Shown piece by piece: positions 26,617 to 35,800 of a DNA stretch of 64,000 nucleotides. The stretch is from Anaerostipes amylophilus. GTDB lineage: Bacteria > Bacillota > Clostridia > Lachnospirales > Lachnospiraceae. The DNA lies in NCBI RefSeq assembly GCF_025567365.1, contig NZ_JAOQJG010000003.1:327874-391873 (forward strand), in the 5' to 3' direction. The notes under the pieces were generated by a model. That model saw only the letters and a list, made by a program, of their open reading frames with translations. It ran no database searches and had not been told where the DNA came from. Position 1 is the stretch's first letter, and each line of letters starts with the position of its first letter. Position numbers and translations under genes: made by a program.

Positions 26617-27873
26617 ATGAAGATTAGAAAGTTTAAGATTATCCTGAGTATTTTTCTGATAATCGGAATTGCCGTTGGAGGAATGCTTGGATATTATGAT
26701 GCACGATTAGAAGCATCTGTGAATCAGGGAAAATCATTAAATTCGGTTGATGTTGGAGATAATCTTACGTTTAACAAAGATGTTGTGAATATTTTACTTG
26801 TAGGATCTGACCATGGTGCTATTAAGGGAGATCATGGACGTTCAGACAGTATTATGATCGCTACTGTGAATTTTAAGAGCAAAGAATTAAAACTTACATC
26901 ATTGATGAGAGATATGTATGTTGAGATTCCAGGTCATGGACACAACAAACTCAATGCGGCATATGCATTTGGAGGAGTCGAGTTATTGTATAAGACGATC
27001 GCGAAGAATTTTGGAATTAAGATTGATAATTATTGTGTTGTTGATTTCTCAACATTTGAGAAAGTTATCAATAAAGTTGGCGGAATTGAGATTTCATTAG
27101 AAGAGAAAGAAGCAAAATACTTAAATACAACAAACTATATTTCAAAGAAGAAATATCGTAATGTGAAAGTTGGTAAACAGACATTAAATGGAAATCAGGC
27201 ATTAGGTTATGCCAGAGTACGTTATGTTGTATCTAAGAAATACGGAGATGGAGATTTTGGAAGAACGGGTCGTCAGAGAGCAGTTCTTCAGGCAGCTTTG
27301 AATAAAGTATTACAGCAGAGCCCAACAACAATTGCAGATATTGCGCTTGAAGCATTAAAAGATGTGTCAACAGATATGAATGCAAGCTATTTAAAAACAC
27401 TTGTATTAAAAGTTGTGAAAATGGGAACAACGGAGATCGATCAGATGAGGGTCCCAGTGGAAGGCACTTATAAGATGGGACGTGCACAGAGTAATATGTT
27501 TGTATTCTTTACAAACTTTAAAGCAAACAAAGCAGCCCTTAAATATTTCTTGTTTGATAAAGGAACAGAAAAAGACTGGGCAAAAGAATATGGTGGAACT
27601 TCAAATGTAGAAATGTTTGGATATGGAAGTGCATCTTCTGATTCAACATCCAGTACGTCAAGTACAAGTAGTTATCGTTCAAATTATAATATTGATACAA
27701 GTGACTACACAACAAGAAGTACAAGAAGATCAACTTATGCAACAGAGAGCAAAAGTACTTATCATCGAAGTACAGAAAGTACAACTTCAGAACCTTCGAC
27801 ATCAAGGGTAACTACAGCAGAGCATCATACAACAGTTGCAACAGAGTCGAAACCTGCAGGTGAAGAAGAATAA
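26617..27873 (+). CDS. LytR-CpsA-Psr (LCP) family cell-wall polymer ligase
   Basis: A 418-residue membrane-anchored enzyme that transfers teichoic acid or capsule precursors from undecaprenyl diphosphate to peptidoglycan. One N-terminal membrane segment (about residues 8-25) is followed by the LCP domain: NILLVGSDHG, GRSDSIMIATVNF, SLMRDMYVEIPGHGHNKLNAAYAFGG and VGGIEISL, with the arginines that hold the pyrophosphate. The last about 85 residues are a low-complexity Ser/Thr-rich tail. GAGGAGG precedes the ATG at 26617. A hairpin follows the gene. Confidence 0.92.
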   Translation: MKIRKFKIILSIFLIIGIAVGGMLGYYDARLEASVNQGKSLNSVDVGDNLTFNKDVVNILLVGSDHGAIKGDHGRSDSIMIATVNFKSKELKLTSLMRDMYVEIPGHGHNKLNAAYAFGGVELLYKTIAKNFGIKIDNYCVVDFSTFEKVINKVGGIEISLEEKEAKYLNTTNYISKKKYRNVKVGKQTLNGNQALGYARVRYVVSKKYGDGDFGRTGRQRAVLQAALNKVLQQSPTTIADIALEALKDVSTDMNASYLKTLVLKVVKMGTTEIDQMRVPVEGTYKMGRAQSNMFVFFTNFKANKAALKYFLFDKGTEKDWAKEYGGTSNVEMFGYGSASSDSTSSTSSTSSYRSNYNIDTSDYTTRSTRRSTYATESKSTYHRSTESTTSEPSTSRVTTAEHHTTVATESKPAGEEE

Positions 27874-27896
27874 ATTAAAAGCAATTAAAATGAAAA

Positions 27897-27943
27897 TGTG
27901 TCAAGAAAGAATGGTGGTTAGAGCTACATTCTTCCTTGACACA
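27897..27943 (+). other. Long hairpin after the LCP gene
   Basis: The arms 27897-27913 and 27927-27943 (TGTGTCAAG..CTTGACACA ends, one mismatch) form a 17-bp stem with a 13-nt loop. No T-run follows, so it is a weak terminator candidate. Its right arm includes the -35 of the ilvN promoter. Confidence 0.6.
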
Positions 27944-27964
27944 TATTTGTATAATTGGTAGAAT
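27936..27964 (+). promoter_or_regulatory. Sigma-A promoter of ilvN-ilvC
   Basis: TTGACA and TAGAAT are separated by 17 nt. The leader to the ilvN start is about 65 nt. I found no T-box element or branched-chain leader peptide in it. Confidence 0.7.
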
Positions 27965-28036
27965 AAAAAAAGTTACCAATACCCTGTAATATACCATTAC
28001 GGTGATGGAATAAGAAAAGGAAAGGAAATAAAAGAT

Positions 28037-28534
28037 ATGCGACAGATTGTTCTTTCTATTTTAGTAGAGAATACTCCCGGAGTATTAAGCCGAATTTCTG
28101 GTTTATTTACAAGAAGAGGGTATAATATAGACAGTATCACAGCATGCACAACACAGGATCAGAAGTTTTCAAGAATTACGATTGCGGTTAGTGGTGATGA
28201 TATGATTTTAAAACAGATCAAGAATCAACTTTCCAAGCTGGAAGATGTCGTAAAGATTTTTGAACTGGAGAATAGCAAGTCTGTTTGCAGAGAATTGATT
28301 CTTGCGAAGGTTCGTGCAAATAAGGCAGTGAAACAGGAAGTTGTCACGATCGCAGATATTTTCAGAGCAAAAGTTGTGGATGTATCTAAAGATAACTTGA
28401 TGATCGAGTTAACGGGTAATGTGAATAAAATTGAAGCATTTATCAATTTGATCAGTGATTTTGAAGTGATTGAACTTGTGAGAACAGGAATCACTGGTTT
28501 ATCAAGAGGGGAAGACAATTCCCACGTATTTTAA
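28037..28534 (+). CDS. ilvN: Acetolactate synthase regulatory (small) subunit
   Basis: A 165-residue protein with an N-terminal ACT domain (LSILVENTPGVLSRISGLFTRRGYNIDSI) and the C-terminal domain of the family (ARELILAKV-like segment, FRAKVVDVSKD, LTGNVNKIEAFINL, GITGLSRGED). It stimulates acetolactate synthase and confers valine feedback. The catalytic subunit (ilvB) is not adjacent and does not occur in the window. ilvC follows 58 nt later, so this is the second and third step of valine/isoleucine synthesis. Confidence 0.93.
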   Translation: MRQIVLSILVENTPGVLSRISGLFTRRGYNIDSITACTTQDQKFSRITIAVSGDDMILKQIKNQLSKLEDVVKIFELENSKSVCRELILAKVRANKAVKQEVVTIADIFRAKVVDVSKDNLMIELTGNVNKIEAFINLISDFEVIELVRTGITGLSRGEDNSHVF

Positions 28535-28592
28535 TTTACAAGTAATGGGTCATGACCCTTACTATATAAGCCAAAAAATGGAGGAATGAAAA

Positions 28593-29609
28593 ATGGCAAA
28601 GATTTATTATCAAGAAGACTGTAACTTATCACTGTTAGATGGAAAAACCATCGCTATTATCGGTTACGGAAGTCAGGGACATGCACATGCCCTTAACTTA
28701 AAAGAGTCTGGATGCAATGTTATCATCGGTCTTTATGAAGGAAGCAAATCTTGGAAGAGAGCAGAAGAACAGGGATTTGAAGTGTTCACATCTGCAGAAG
28801 CTGCCAAGAAAGCTGATATCATCATGATTCTGATCAACGATGAAAAACAGGCTAAATTATACAAAGAAAGCATCGAACCAAACTTAGAGCCAGGAAACAT
28901 GTTAATGTTCGCTCATGGTTTCAATATTCATTTCGGATGCATCACACCTCCAAAAGATGTAGATGTAACTATGATCGCCCCTAAAGCACCAGGACATACA
29001 GTAAGAAGCGAATATCAGGCAGGAAAAGGAACTCCTTGCTTAGTAGCTGTTGAACAGGATGCTACAGGTAAAGCATTAGACTTAGCACTTGCTTATTCTT
29101 TAGGAATTGGTGGAGCAAGAGCTGGTGTTCTTGAAACAACATTTAGAACAGAAACAGAAACAGACCTTTTTGGAGAACAGGCAGTACTTTGCGGTGGTGT
29201 TTGTGCATTAATGCAGGCTGGTTTCGAAACATTAGTAGAAGCTGGATATGACCCAAGAAACGCTTACTTCGAATGTATCCATGAAATGAAACTGATCGTA
29301 GACTTAATCTATCAGTCAGGATTCGAAGGAATGAGATATTCTATCTCTAACACAGCTGAATATGGTGATTACATCACAGGACCAAAAATTGTCACAGAAG
29401 ATACTAAGAAAGCTATGAAACAGATTCTTTCTGATATCCAGGACGGAACATTCGCAAAAGACTTCTTATTAGATATGTCTGATGCTGGATCTCAGGTTCA
29501 CTTCAAAGCTATGAGAAAATTAGCTTCTGAACATCAGTCTGAAGTAGTCGGAAAAGAAATCCGTAGCTTATATAGCTGGAGTAATGAAGATAAATTAATC
29601 AACAACTAG
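28593..29609 (+). CDS. ilvC: Ketol-acid reductoisomerase
   Basis: A 338-residue class I KARI that isomerises and reduces acetolactate with NAD(P)H. The Rossmann loop is IIGYGSQGHAHALNL and the cofactor-specificity loop is LYEGSKSWKRAEEQG. The metal-binding C-terminal knot shows LFGEQAVLCGG, FECIHEMKLIVDLIYQSG and YSISNTAEYGDY. GGAGGA precedes the ATG. The gene uses more TTC, AAC and CTT/TTA codons than its neighbours, consistent with high expression. A terminator follows. Confidence 0.97.
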   Translation: MAKIYYQEDCNLSLLDGKTIAIIGYGSQGHAHALNLKESGCNVIIGLYEGSKSWKRAEEQGFEVFTSAEAAKKADIIMILINDEKQAKLYKESIEPNLEPGNMLMFAHGFNIHFGCITPPKDVDVTMIAPKAPGHTVRSEYQAGKGTPCLVAVEQDATGKALDLALAYSLGIGGARAGVLETTFRTETETDLFGEQAVLCGGVCALMQAGFETLVEAGYDPRNAYFECIHEMKLIVDLIYQSGFEGMRYSISNTAEYGDYITGPKIVTEDTKKAMKQILSDIQDGTFAKDFLLDMSDAGSQVHFKAMRKLASEHQSEVVGKEIRSLYSWSNEDKLINN

Positions 29610-29636
29610 ATTTTGTTTATCTTACATAAGAATATA

Positions 29637-29672
29637 AAAGATCAGAGATTTTAGATTTCTGATCTTTTTCTT
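29637..29672 (+). terminator. Intrinsic terminator after ilvC
   Basis: The stem AAAGATCAGAGA..TTTCTGATCTTT is followed by a T-rich run, closing the ilvN-ilvC unit. Confidence 0.85.
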
Positions 29673-29718
29673 TTATAAAATTATATAGACAGTTATGTGT
29701 CGGGAAGGAAGAAGATTA

Positions 29719-30159
29719 ATGAAATTTGTGATTCAAAGAGTAAAAGAAGCATCTGTAAAAGTAGATGGTGAATATACTGGAAAGATAAAAAATGGGTATC
29801 TGGTTTTGATCGGAGTCGGCCACGAAGATACAAAAGAAGAAGCAGATAAATATATTAGAAAAATGATCAATTTACGCATTTTCGAAGATGAGAATGGGAA
29901 AACAAACCTTTCTCTAAAAGATGTAGGAGGAGAGTTGCTATTGGTATCTCAGTTTACACTCTATGCAAGTTGTAATAAAGGAAACCGTCCTAGTTTTACA
30001 CAAGCTGGAAATCCTCAAAAAGCGGAGCAGTTATATGAATATATCATTGGTGAATGTAAAAAAGAAATAGATATCGTGCAGACAGGAGTATTTGGGGCAC
30101 ATATGGAAGTTTCTTTGATAAATGATGGTCCATTTACGGTTGTTCTTGAAGATTTGTAG
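29719..30159 (+). CDS. dtd: D-aminoacyl-tRNA deacylase
   Basis: A 146-residue DTD that hydrolyses D-amino acids (and glycine from tRNA-Ala) mischarged onto tRNA. It opens MKFVIQRVKEASVKVDG. The active-site segments are LLLVSQFTLYASCNKGNRPSF and the cross-subunit GPxT-type motif seen here as NDGPFT. The ATG at 29719 is preferred because GGGAAGGAAG precedes it. A longer in-frame start at 29695 would overlap the likely leader. Confidence 0.93.
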   Translation: MKFVIQRVKEASVKVDGEYTGKIKNGYLVLIGVGHEDTKEEADKYIRKMINLRIFEDENGKTNLSLKDVGGELLLVSQFTLYASCNKGNRPSFTQAGNPQKAEQLYEYIIGECKKEIDIVQTGVFGAHMEVSLINDGPFTVVLEDL

Positions 30160-30213
30160 TGGTAAAATAAATATAACAAATGATTATATTTTTTAAGAAA
30201 GGATGATGACGTT

Positions 30214-30603
30214 ATGGATTTGACAAATGGAATTAAAAAGGCATTTTTGGCAAGTGTAGGTGCAGTGGCTACAACGGCTGAAGTTACAAAAGACATCGTT
30301 GAGAAAATGATCGAAAAAGGCGAACAGACCGTAGAGCAGGGAAAAGTTCTGAATCAGGAACTTAAGCATAATGCAAAAAAGAAAGTAAAAGAACATGTTT
30401 CTGTAGAAGTCACAAAAAAATACGATGATGCGTTTGAATGCGTTGATGAGATGTCAGCAGAAGATCTTGAGTTGTTAAAAGAACGAATTGCAAAGGCAGA
30501 AGCACTTCAGGAAGAAAAACAGGAAATGGAAAGTGAAGAATCTGAAACAATGGATTTTGGGGAAGAATCAATCAATTCAGAAGCAGCAGAAGATCTGGAA
30601 TGA
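30214..30603 (+). CDS. Phasin-like helical protein
   Basis: A 129-residue, almost entirely helical charged protein beginning MDLTNGIKKAFLASVGAVATTAE. The middle (EKMIEKGEQTVEQGKVLNQELKH) resembles the phasin / polyhydroxyalkanoate-granule regulator superfamily. The C-terminus is acidic and low complexity. No PHA synthase is visible, so a storage role is not supported. In Clostridia this type of gene often precedes a UbiB-like kinase, as here (16 nt gap), suggesting a shared pathway. AGAAAGGATG precedes the start. Confidence 0.65.
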   Translation: MDLTNGIKKAFLASVGAVATTAEVTKDIVEKMIEKGEQTVEQGKVLNQELKHNAKKKVKEHVSVEVTKKYDDAFECVDEMSAEDLELLKERIAKAEALQEEKQEMESEESETMDFGEESINSEAAEDLE

Positions 30604-30619
30604 TTAAAAAGAGGTTTTT

Positions 30620-32203
30620 ATGAAACAGGAAACAGGGAGACTAAAGGAGATTCTTCATGTATTAAAAGAACATAAAGTGACACAAGGGATTGATCCAGTT
30701 AAATTATGTGGAATTTTAGAAGATCTTGGGCCGACGTATGTAAAGCTTGGACAGATTATGTCAATGCGTTCAGATATACTGCCAGAGCGTTACTGTAAAG
30801 AACTTGCAAGACTTCGCACGGATGTAAAGCCAATGGATTTTAATACTGTATGGGGGATTCTTAAGAAAGAACTTCATAAAGAACCAAATGAGATTTTTCA
30901 GAAGATTAACAAAGAACCAATCGGATGTGCATCAATTGCACAGGTTCATAAAGCTGTGTTGAAAGATAAAAAGAAAGTTGTATTAAAGATTCAGAGGCCA
31001 AATATCAAGCAGATAATGGAAGAAGATCTTACATTACTTAAGAAGGCCTCTGGATTTTTAAATTTTGCAACAGGAACAGGAGATCTCATTGACTTTAGGA
31101 AAGTGATCGATGAACTTTGGGAGACTTCCAAGGAAGAGATGGACTTTATTAAGGAAGCACAGCATCTAGAACGATTTTATAAGAATCAGGAAGATGTCAG
31201 ATATGTAACCTGCCCGAAAGTATATAAAGAATATTCGAATCGTCATCTTCTTGTTATGAGTTATATAGATGGAATACAGATCGATCATATTAAAGAATTG
31301 GACGAAGAAGGATATGATCGTTATGAAATCGGACAGAAAACAGCACAGAACTATTGCAAGCAGATTCTTTCAGATGGATTTTTTCATGCAGATCCACATC
31401 CAGGGAATCTATGGATCAGTGAAGGGCAGATCGTATGGCTTGATCTTGGAATGGCAGGAAACTTATCAGAACATTATCGTGCAATCATGAAACGTGCGAT
31501 TACAGCGATCTTAAAGAATGACATCTATGAGCTTAAGAATGCATTTTTATCATTTGGCAAAGCAACACAGAAGATAGATCATGCTAGTTTATATACAGAT
31601 CTTGATGATATGGTCGGCAAGTACATGAACATGGATTTTGGAACCATGGATCTTGGCGAGTTGATGGAAGATGCACTGGACTTGCTGAAGAAACATAAGA
31701 TAGCAATCGATTCAGACATTACGTTATTAGCAAGAAGTATGGTAACGATGGAAGGAACCTTAAAACTTTGTTCACCACAAGTAAATATGATCAAGATTTT
31801 GACATCATATATGTCTGCGAACATGATAAATGAGATTGATCCTAAGAGAGAAGTAAAACACGCATTAAGAGATATTTATGGATCATCTAAAAAATCTTTG
31901 GAGATTCCAGCACAGATATCAGATCTATTGAATATCACGAAGAATGGACAAGTAAGGATTAATCTTGAGTCATCACAGATGGATGAAGTAAGACGTGATA
32001 TGAAAAAAGGAATGGATCATTTGATTCTTACATTGATCGTTATGGCGCTATGGTTTAGCTCTGCTTTACTATGTTTAAGTGATGTTACTCCAAGAATTGA
32101 TGGAATGCCATATATTAGTGTGGCTGGTTTTATTACGGGATTAGTTATTGTTATTTATTTGCTGATTAAAATGATCATACAAAAAGGAAGACATAGGAAA
32201 TGA
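30620..32203 (+). CDS. AarF/UbiB (ABC1) family atypical kinase
   Basis: A 527-residue protein-kinase-like ATPase. The family-specific KxGQ motif is YVKLGQIMSMRSDILPERY, followed by the alanine-rich loop CASIAQVHKA, the lysine in VVLKIQRP, the catalytic loop ADPHPGNLW and the metal-binding DLGMAG. Two C-terminal hydrophobic segments (about 470-490 and 497-517) anchor it to the membrane. UbiB/COQ8 relatives assist ubiquinone synthesis, but an anaerobic Clostridium has none, so the lipid substrate is unknown. The stop overlaps the next gene by 4 nt. Confidence 0.9.
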   Translation: MKQETGRLKEILHVLKEHKVTQGIDPVKLCGILEDLGPTYVKLGQIMSMRSDILPERYCKELARLRTDVKPMDFNTVWGILKKELHKEPNEIFQKINKEPIGCASIAQVHKAVLKDKKKVVLKIQRPNIKQIMEEDLTLLKKASGFLNFATGTGDLIDFRKVIDELWETSKEEMDFIKEAQHLERFYKNQEDVRYVTCPKVYKEYSNRHLLVMSYIDGIQIDHIKELDEEGYDRYEIGQKTAQNYCKQILSDGFFHADPHPGNLWISEGQIVWLDLGMAGNLSEHYRAIMKRAITAILKNDIYELKNAFLSFGKATQKIDHASLYTDLDDMVGKYMNMDFGTMDLGELMEDALDLLKKHKIAIDSDITLLARSMVTMEGTLKLCSPQVNMIKILTSYMSANMINEIDPKREVKHALRDIYGSSKKSLEIPAQISDLLNITKNGQVRINLESSQMDEVRRDMKKGMDHLILTLIVMALWFSSALLCLSDVTPRIDGMPYISVAGFITGLVIVIYLLIKMIIQKGRHRK

Positions 32204-32730
32204 TAACACAGATGGGAAACATAAAGATTGAGATTCAGCGTAGAAAAATTAAAAATATGAATATTTATATCAAACCTCCGAAGGGAGATGTTCTTGTCAC
32301 TGTACCGATGAGAATCTCTGATGAAGAGGTTTTTCGATTCCTTAAGAAGAAAGAACAATGGATTTTGAAAAATCATGAAAAAATGAAGAATCAAAAAACA
32401 TTTCAACAAAAGGAGATTTCGATAGAACAGCGAAAGTGGCTGGAAAATAAGATTATAGAATATGCAATGAAATGGGAACCTGTAATGGGAGTTCATTGCA
32501 CTGGTTTTATGATCCGGAATATGAAAACCAGATGGGGAAGCTGCAGCATTCACAGTAAAAAGATTCGAATAAATCTTCAGTTGGCAGCAAAACCAGAAGA
32601 ATGTATAGAGTATGTGTTAGTGCATGAATTATGTCATTTGCTAGAGCCAAGTCATAATGAGAGATTTTATTATTTTATGGATTTATACCTTCCTGACTGG
32701 GAAAATCGGAAGAAAAAGCTCAACGTTTGA
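32200..32730 (+). CDS. YgjP/SprT-like zinc metallopeptidase (M48-related, DUF45)
   Basis: A 176-residue predicted metalloprotease. The zinc-binding helix is VLVHELCHLLEPSHNERF, with HExxH and a third histidine, and the upstream TRWGSCS is the typical family strand. The N-terminal half (MKIEIQRRKIKNMNIYIKPP-like, VTVPMRISDEEVFRFLKK) is the usual YgjP beta region. No signal peptide is present. Overlap with the UbiB-like gene suggests translational coupling. Substrates are unknown. Confidence 0.88.
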   Translation: MITQMGNIKIEIQRRKIKNMNIYIKPPKGDVLVTVPMRISDEEVFRFLKKKEQWILKNHEKMKNQKTFQQKEISIEQRKWLENKIIEYAMKWEPVMGVHCTGFMIRNMKTRWGSCSIHSKKIRINLQLAAKPEECIEYVLVHELCHLLEPSHNERFYYFMDLYLPDWENRKKKLNV

Positions 32731-32763
32731 TTGTGAAGAAAGTGCTAAAAACGAATTTTTATC

Positions 32764-32792
32764 TTACATTTTTTGAAATTTTGCGTTATGAT
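32764..32792 (+). promoter_or_regulatory. Sigma-A promoter of the activase fusion gene
   Basis: TTACAT and TATGAT are separated by 17 nt, about 40 nt before the start codon, followed by AAGGAGAT. Confidence 0.55.
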
Positions 32793-32832
32793 AAAATGTA
32801 AAGCTCAAAAGAAGGAGATAAGATGATAACGA

Positions 32833-35800
32833 ATGATGAATAAAGAGATAACAAAACCAAACGAACAGAATATACTAGTTGGAATCGACGTTGGGTCTAC
32901 GACAACGAAAATAGTAGCGCTTGATGCTGATCATGATCATCAGCTGTTATTTTCTGATTATGCAAGACATCATGCAAATCAGATTGCTAGTGTGATCAAA
33001 AGTATTAAAGAGTTTTGCAGTCATATAAAACAAAAAAAGATCAGATTGTGTCTGACAGGTTCTGGAGCAAAACCAGTTTCTTCTATTTTGAAAGTACCAT
33101 TTGTACAGGAAGTTGCTGCGAATGCGATTGCTTTGCAGGATAAATTTCAGAAAGTAGGAACGGCAATTGAATTAGGTGGACAGGATGCGAAGATGATCTT
33201 TTTTAAAGATTCTGAAAATGGACAGCCACAGAGTGTTGCAGATATGCGAATGAATGGAAGCTGTGCAGGTGGAACGGGAGCATTTATTGATGAGATTGCA
33301 TCTGTATTAAAAGTTCCAGTGGAACATTTTAATGAATTAGCGCAAAAAGGAACACATCTTTATGATATTTCAGGAAGATGTGGTGTTTACGCAAAAACAG
33401 ATATTCAGCCACTGTTAAATCAGGGTGCAGCCAAGGAAGATCTTGCATTGTCAGCATTTCATGCAATCGCAAAGCAGACGATGGGAGGACTTGCACAAGG
33501 TCTGGAGATCAAAAAACCTGTGGCATTTGAAGGTGGACCATTAACTTTCCATCCGACATTGGTAAAAGTGTTTGCAGAACGTCTGGAACTTAAGAAAGAG
33601 GAAATCCTTTGTCCAGAGCATTCAGAATTAATGATCGCATATGGAGCAGCGCTGTCTTTGGAGAAGATGTTCTCAGACAGTAAGGCAAAAGATGTTGATA
33701 AACTTTTAGAAACTTTAGAAAGTGCACAGAGAAATAATGCACACATATCAGGAGAAGCTGCGGTACCGTTTTTTGCGTCCAAAGAAGAAAAAGAAAAATT
33801 TAAAAAAGCACATCAGAAGAAAAAGGTAACATGGAAGCGGCCTAAAAAAGGTGAAACAGTAAGATGTTTCCTTGGAATTGATGCTGGAAGTACAACAACC
33901 AAGTTTGTATTGCTTGATGAACAGGAAGAAATTCTTGATTCTTTTTATGCACCGAATGAAGGAGATCCACTAAAAGTTGCTAAAGATGCACTGATTTGTT
34001 TAAGAAAACGATATGAAGATGTAGGAGCGAAACTTGAGATCCTTTCCGCTGGAACAACAGGATATGGGGAAATGCTGTTTTCCAAAGCGTTTGAAATTCC
34101 ATGCCACACAGTAGAAACAGTTGCCCATACAAGAGCTTCTGAGAAATATGTAAAAGATGCCTCTTTTATTCTGGATATTGGCGGACAGGATATGAAGGCA
34201 ATCTGGCTGGAAGATGGAGTTATTACAAATATCCTGCTAAATGAAGCATGTTCTTCCGGATGTGGATCCTTCCTTGAAAACTTTGCTTCATCTTTACATA
34301 TTCAAACAAAAGAAATCGCAGACAAAGCATTTGCATCAAAAAATCCAGCTGTTTTAGGAAGCCGTTGTACGGTATTTATGAATAGTAGTATCATTACGGA
34401 ACAGAGAAACGGAAAGAATCCAGAAGATATCATGGCTGGATTATGTCGATCTATCATTCAAAATGTATTTACAAAGGTAATCCGTGTATCAAATCTTGAT
34501 TCTTTAGGAAAGAAGATTGTTGTACAGGGTGGAACTTTTGAAAATGATGCAGTCTTACGTGCAATGGAAGAATATGTAGGACGTGAAGTGGTAAGAGCAC
34601 CATACCCTGGAATCATGGGAGCTATTGGTGTAGGACTGATTGCTAAGGAACAGTATGAAAAAGATCCGGAAAGTGTGAAAGCATGGGATCTTACAAATCT
34701 TGATACATTTTCATATACACAGGAGGCAAATGCACCTTGTCCGTTCTGTACTAACCATTGCCAGAGAACGATCGTACAGTTCTCAAATGGAAATTCATGG
34801 GTAACAAACAATCGTTGTGAAAAAGGTGAGATCATCGGTGATCCAAAGAATACGGAAGTATCTAAAAAACTAAAAGAAACCATTAAGAAAAATAAAAGTG
34901 TTCCAGATTTATTTGAAGAACGTAAGCAATTATTATTTAAAGAATATCCATACCCAACGCCAAAGAAGGAGAGGAATATTACGATTGGAATTCCAAGAGT
35001 GCTTTCCTATTGGGATACGATGCCATTTTGGACTACATTTTTCAAAACTTTGGGATACAATGTGCAGTTATCCGATGAAAGTACAAGAGAGATTTATGAA
35101 AGTGGATTATCAGCAGTAACTTCAGATACCGTATGTTTCCCAGCTAAGTTAGTTCATGGCCATCTTAGAAATCTAGTGAAAAAATATCATGTAGACAGAA
35201 TCTTTATGCCATCGATCACAACAGTACCACCAGAGAATACAGAAAAAACAAGTGAATCTATGTGTGCTGTTGTGAAAGGATATCCAATTGTTATCAGAAA
35301 CTCCGATAATCCACAGGATAAATGGAATGTTCCATTTGATGCACCATTATTTCACTGGCATACGAAGAAAGACAGACAGCGTCAGCTGCTTGCATATATG
35401 CAGGATGAATATCATATTTCAAAAGAAGAAGTGCTTGAAGCAATGAGGGCAGGAGATCTTGCACAGAAATCTTTTGAGGAACAGCTAAAGAAACGTGGAC
35501 AGAAAATCTTAGATGATGTAGAAGAAAAAGACAGCTTTGCAGTTGTTTTGGCTTCACGTCCATACCAGAATGATACATTGGTAAACCATGATCTTTCTAA
35601 AATGTTTATAAAGGCAGGAATTGCAGTATTAACTGCAGATTCACTGCCAGAAGTGAACAAAACACAACTGTCTAAAAGCCGCATTGATATAGTAAATAAC
35701 TATCATGCAAGAATGCTGTCATCTGCGATCCTTGCAGCACAAAGTGAACATCTTGAGTATGTACAGCTTGTAAGTTTTGGTTGCGGACATGACGCTTATT

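Noticed and set aside
27965..28036. A T-box or leader-peptide attenuator before ilvN
   Set aside because: There is no T-box signature, no short peptide rich in branched-chain codons, and no terminator directly before ilvN.
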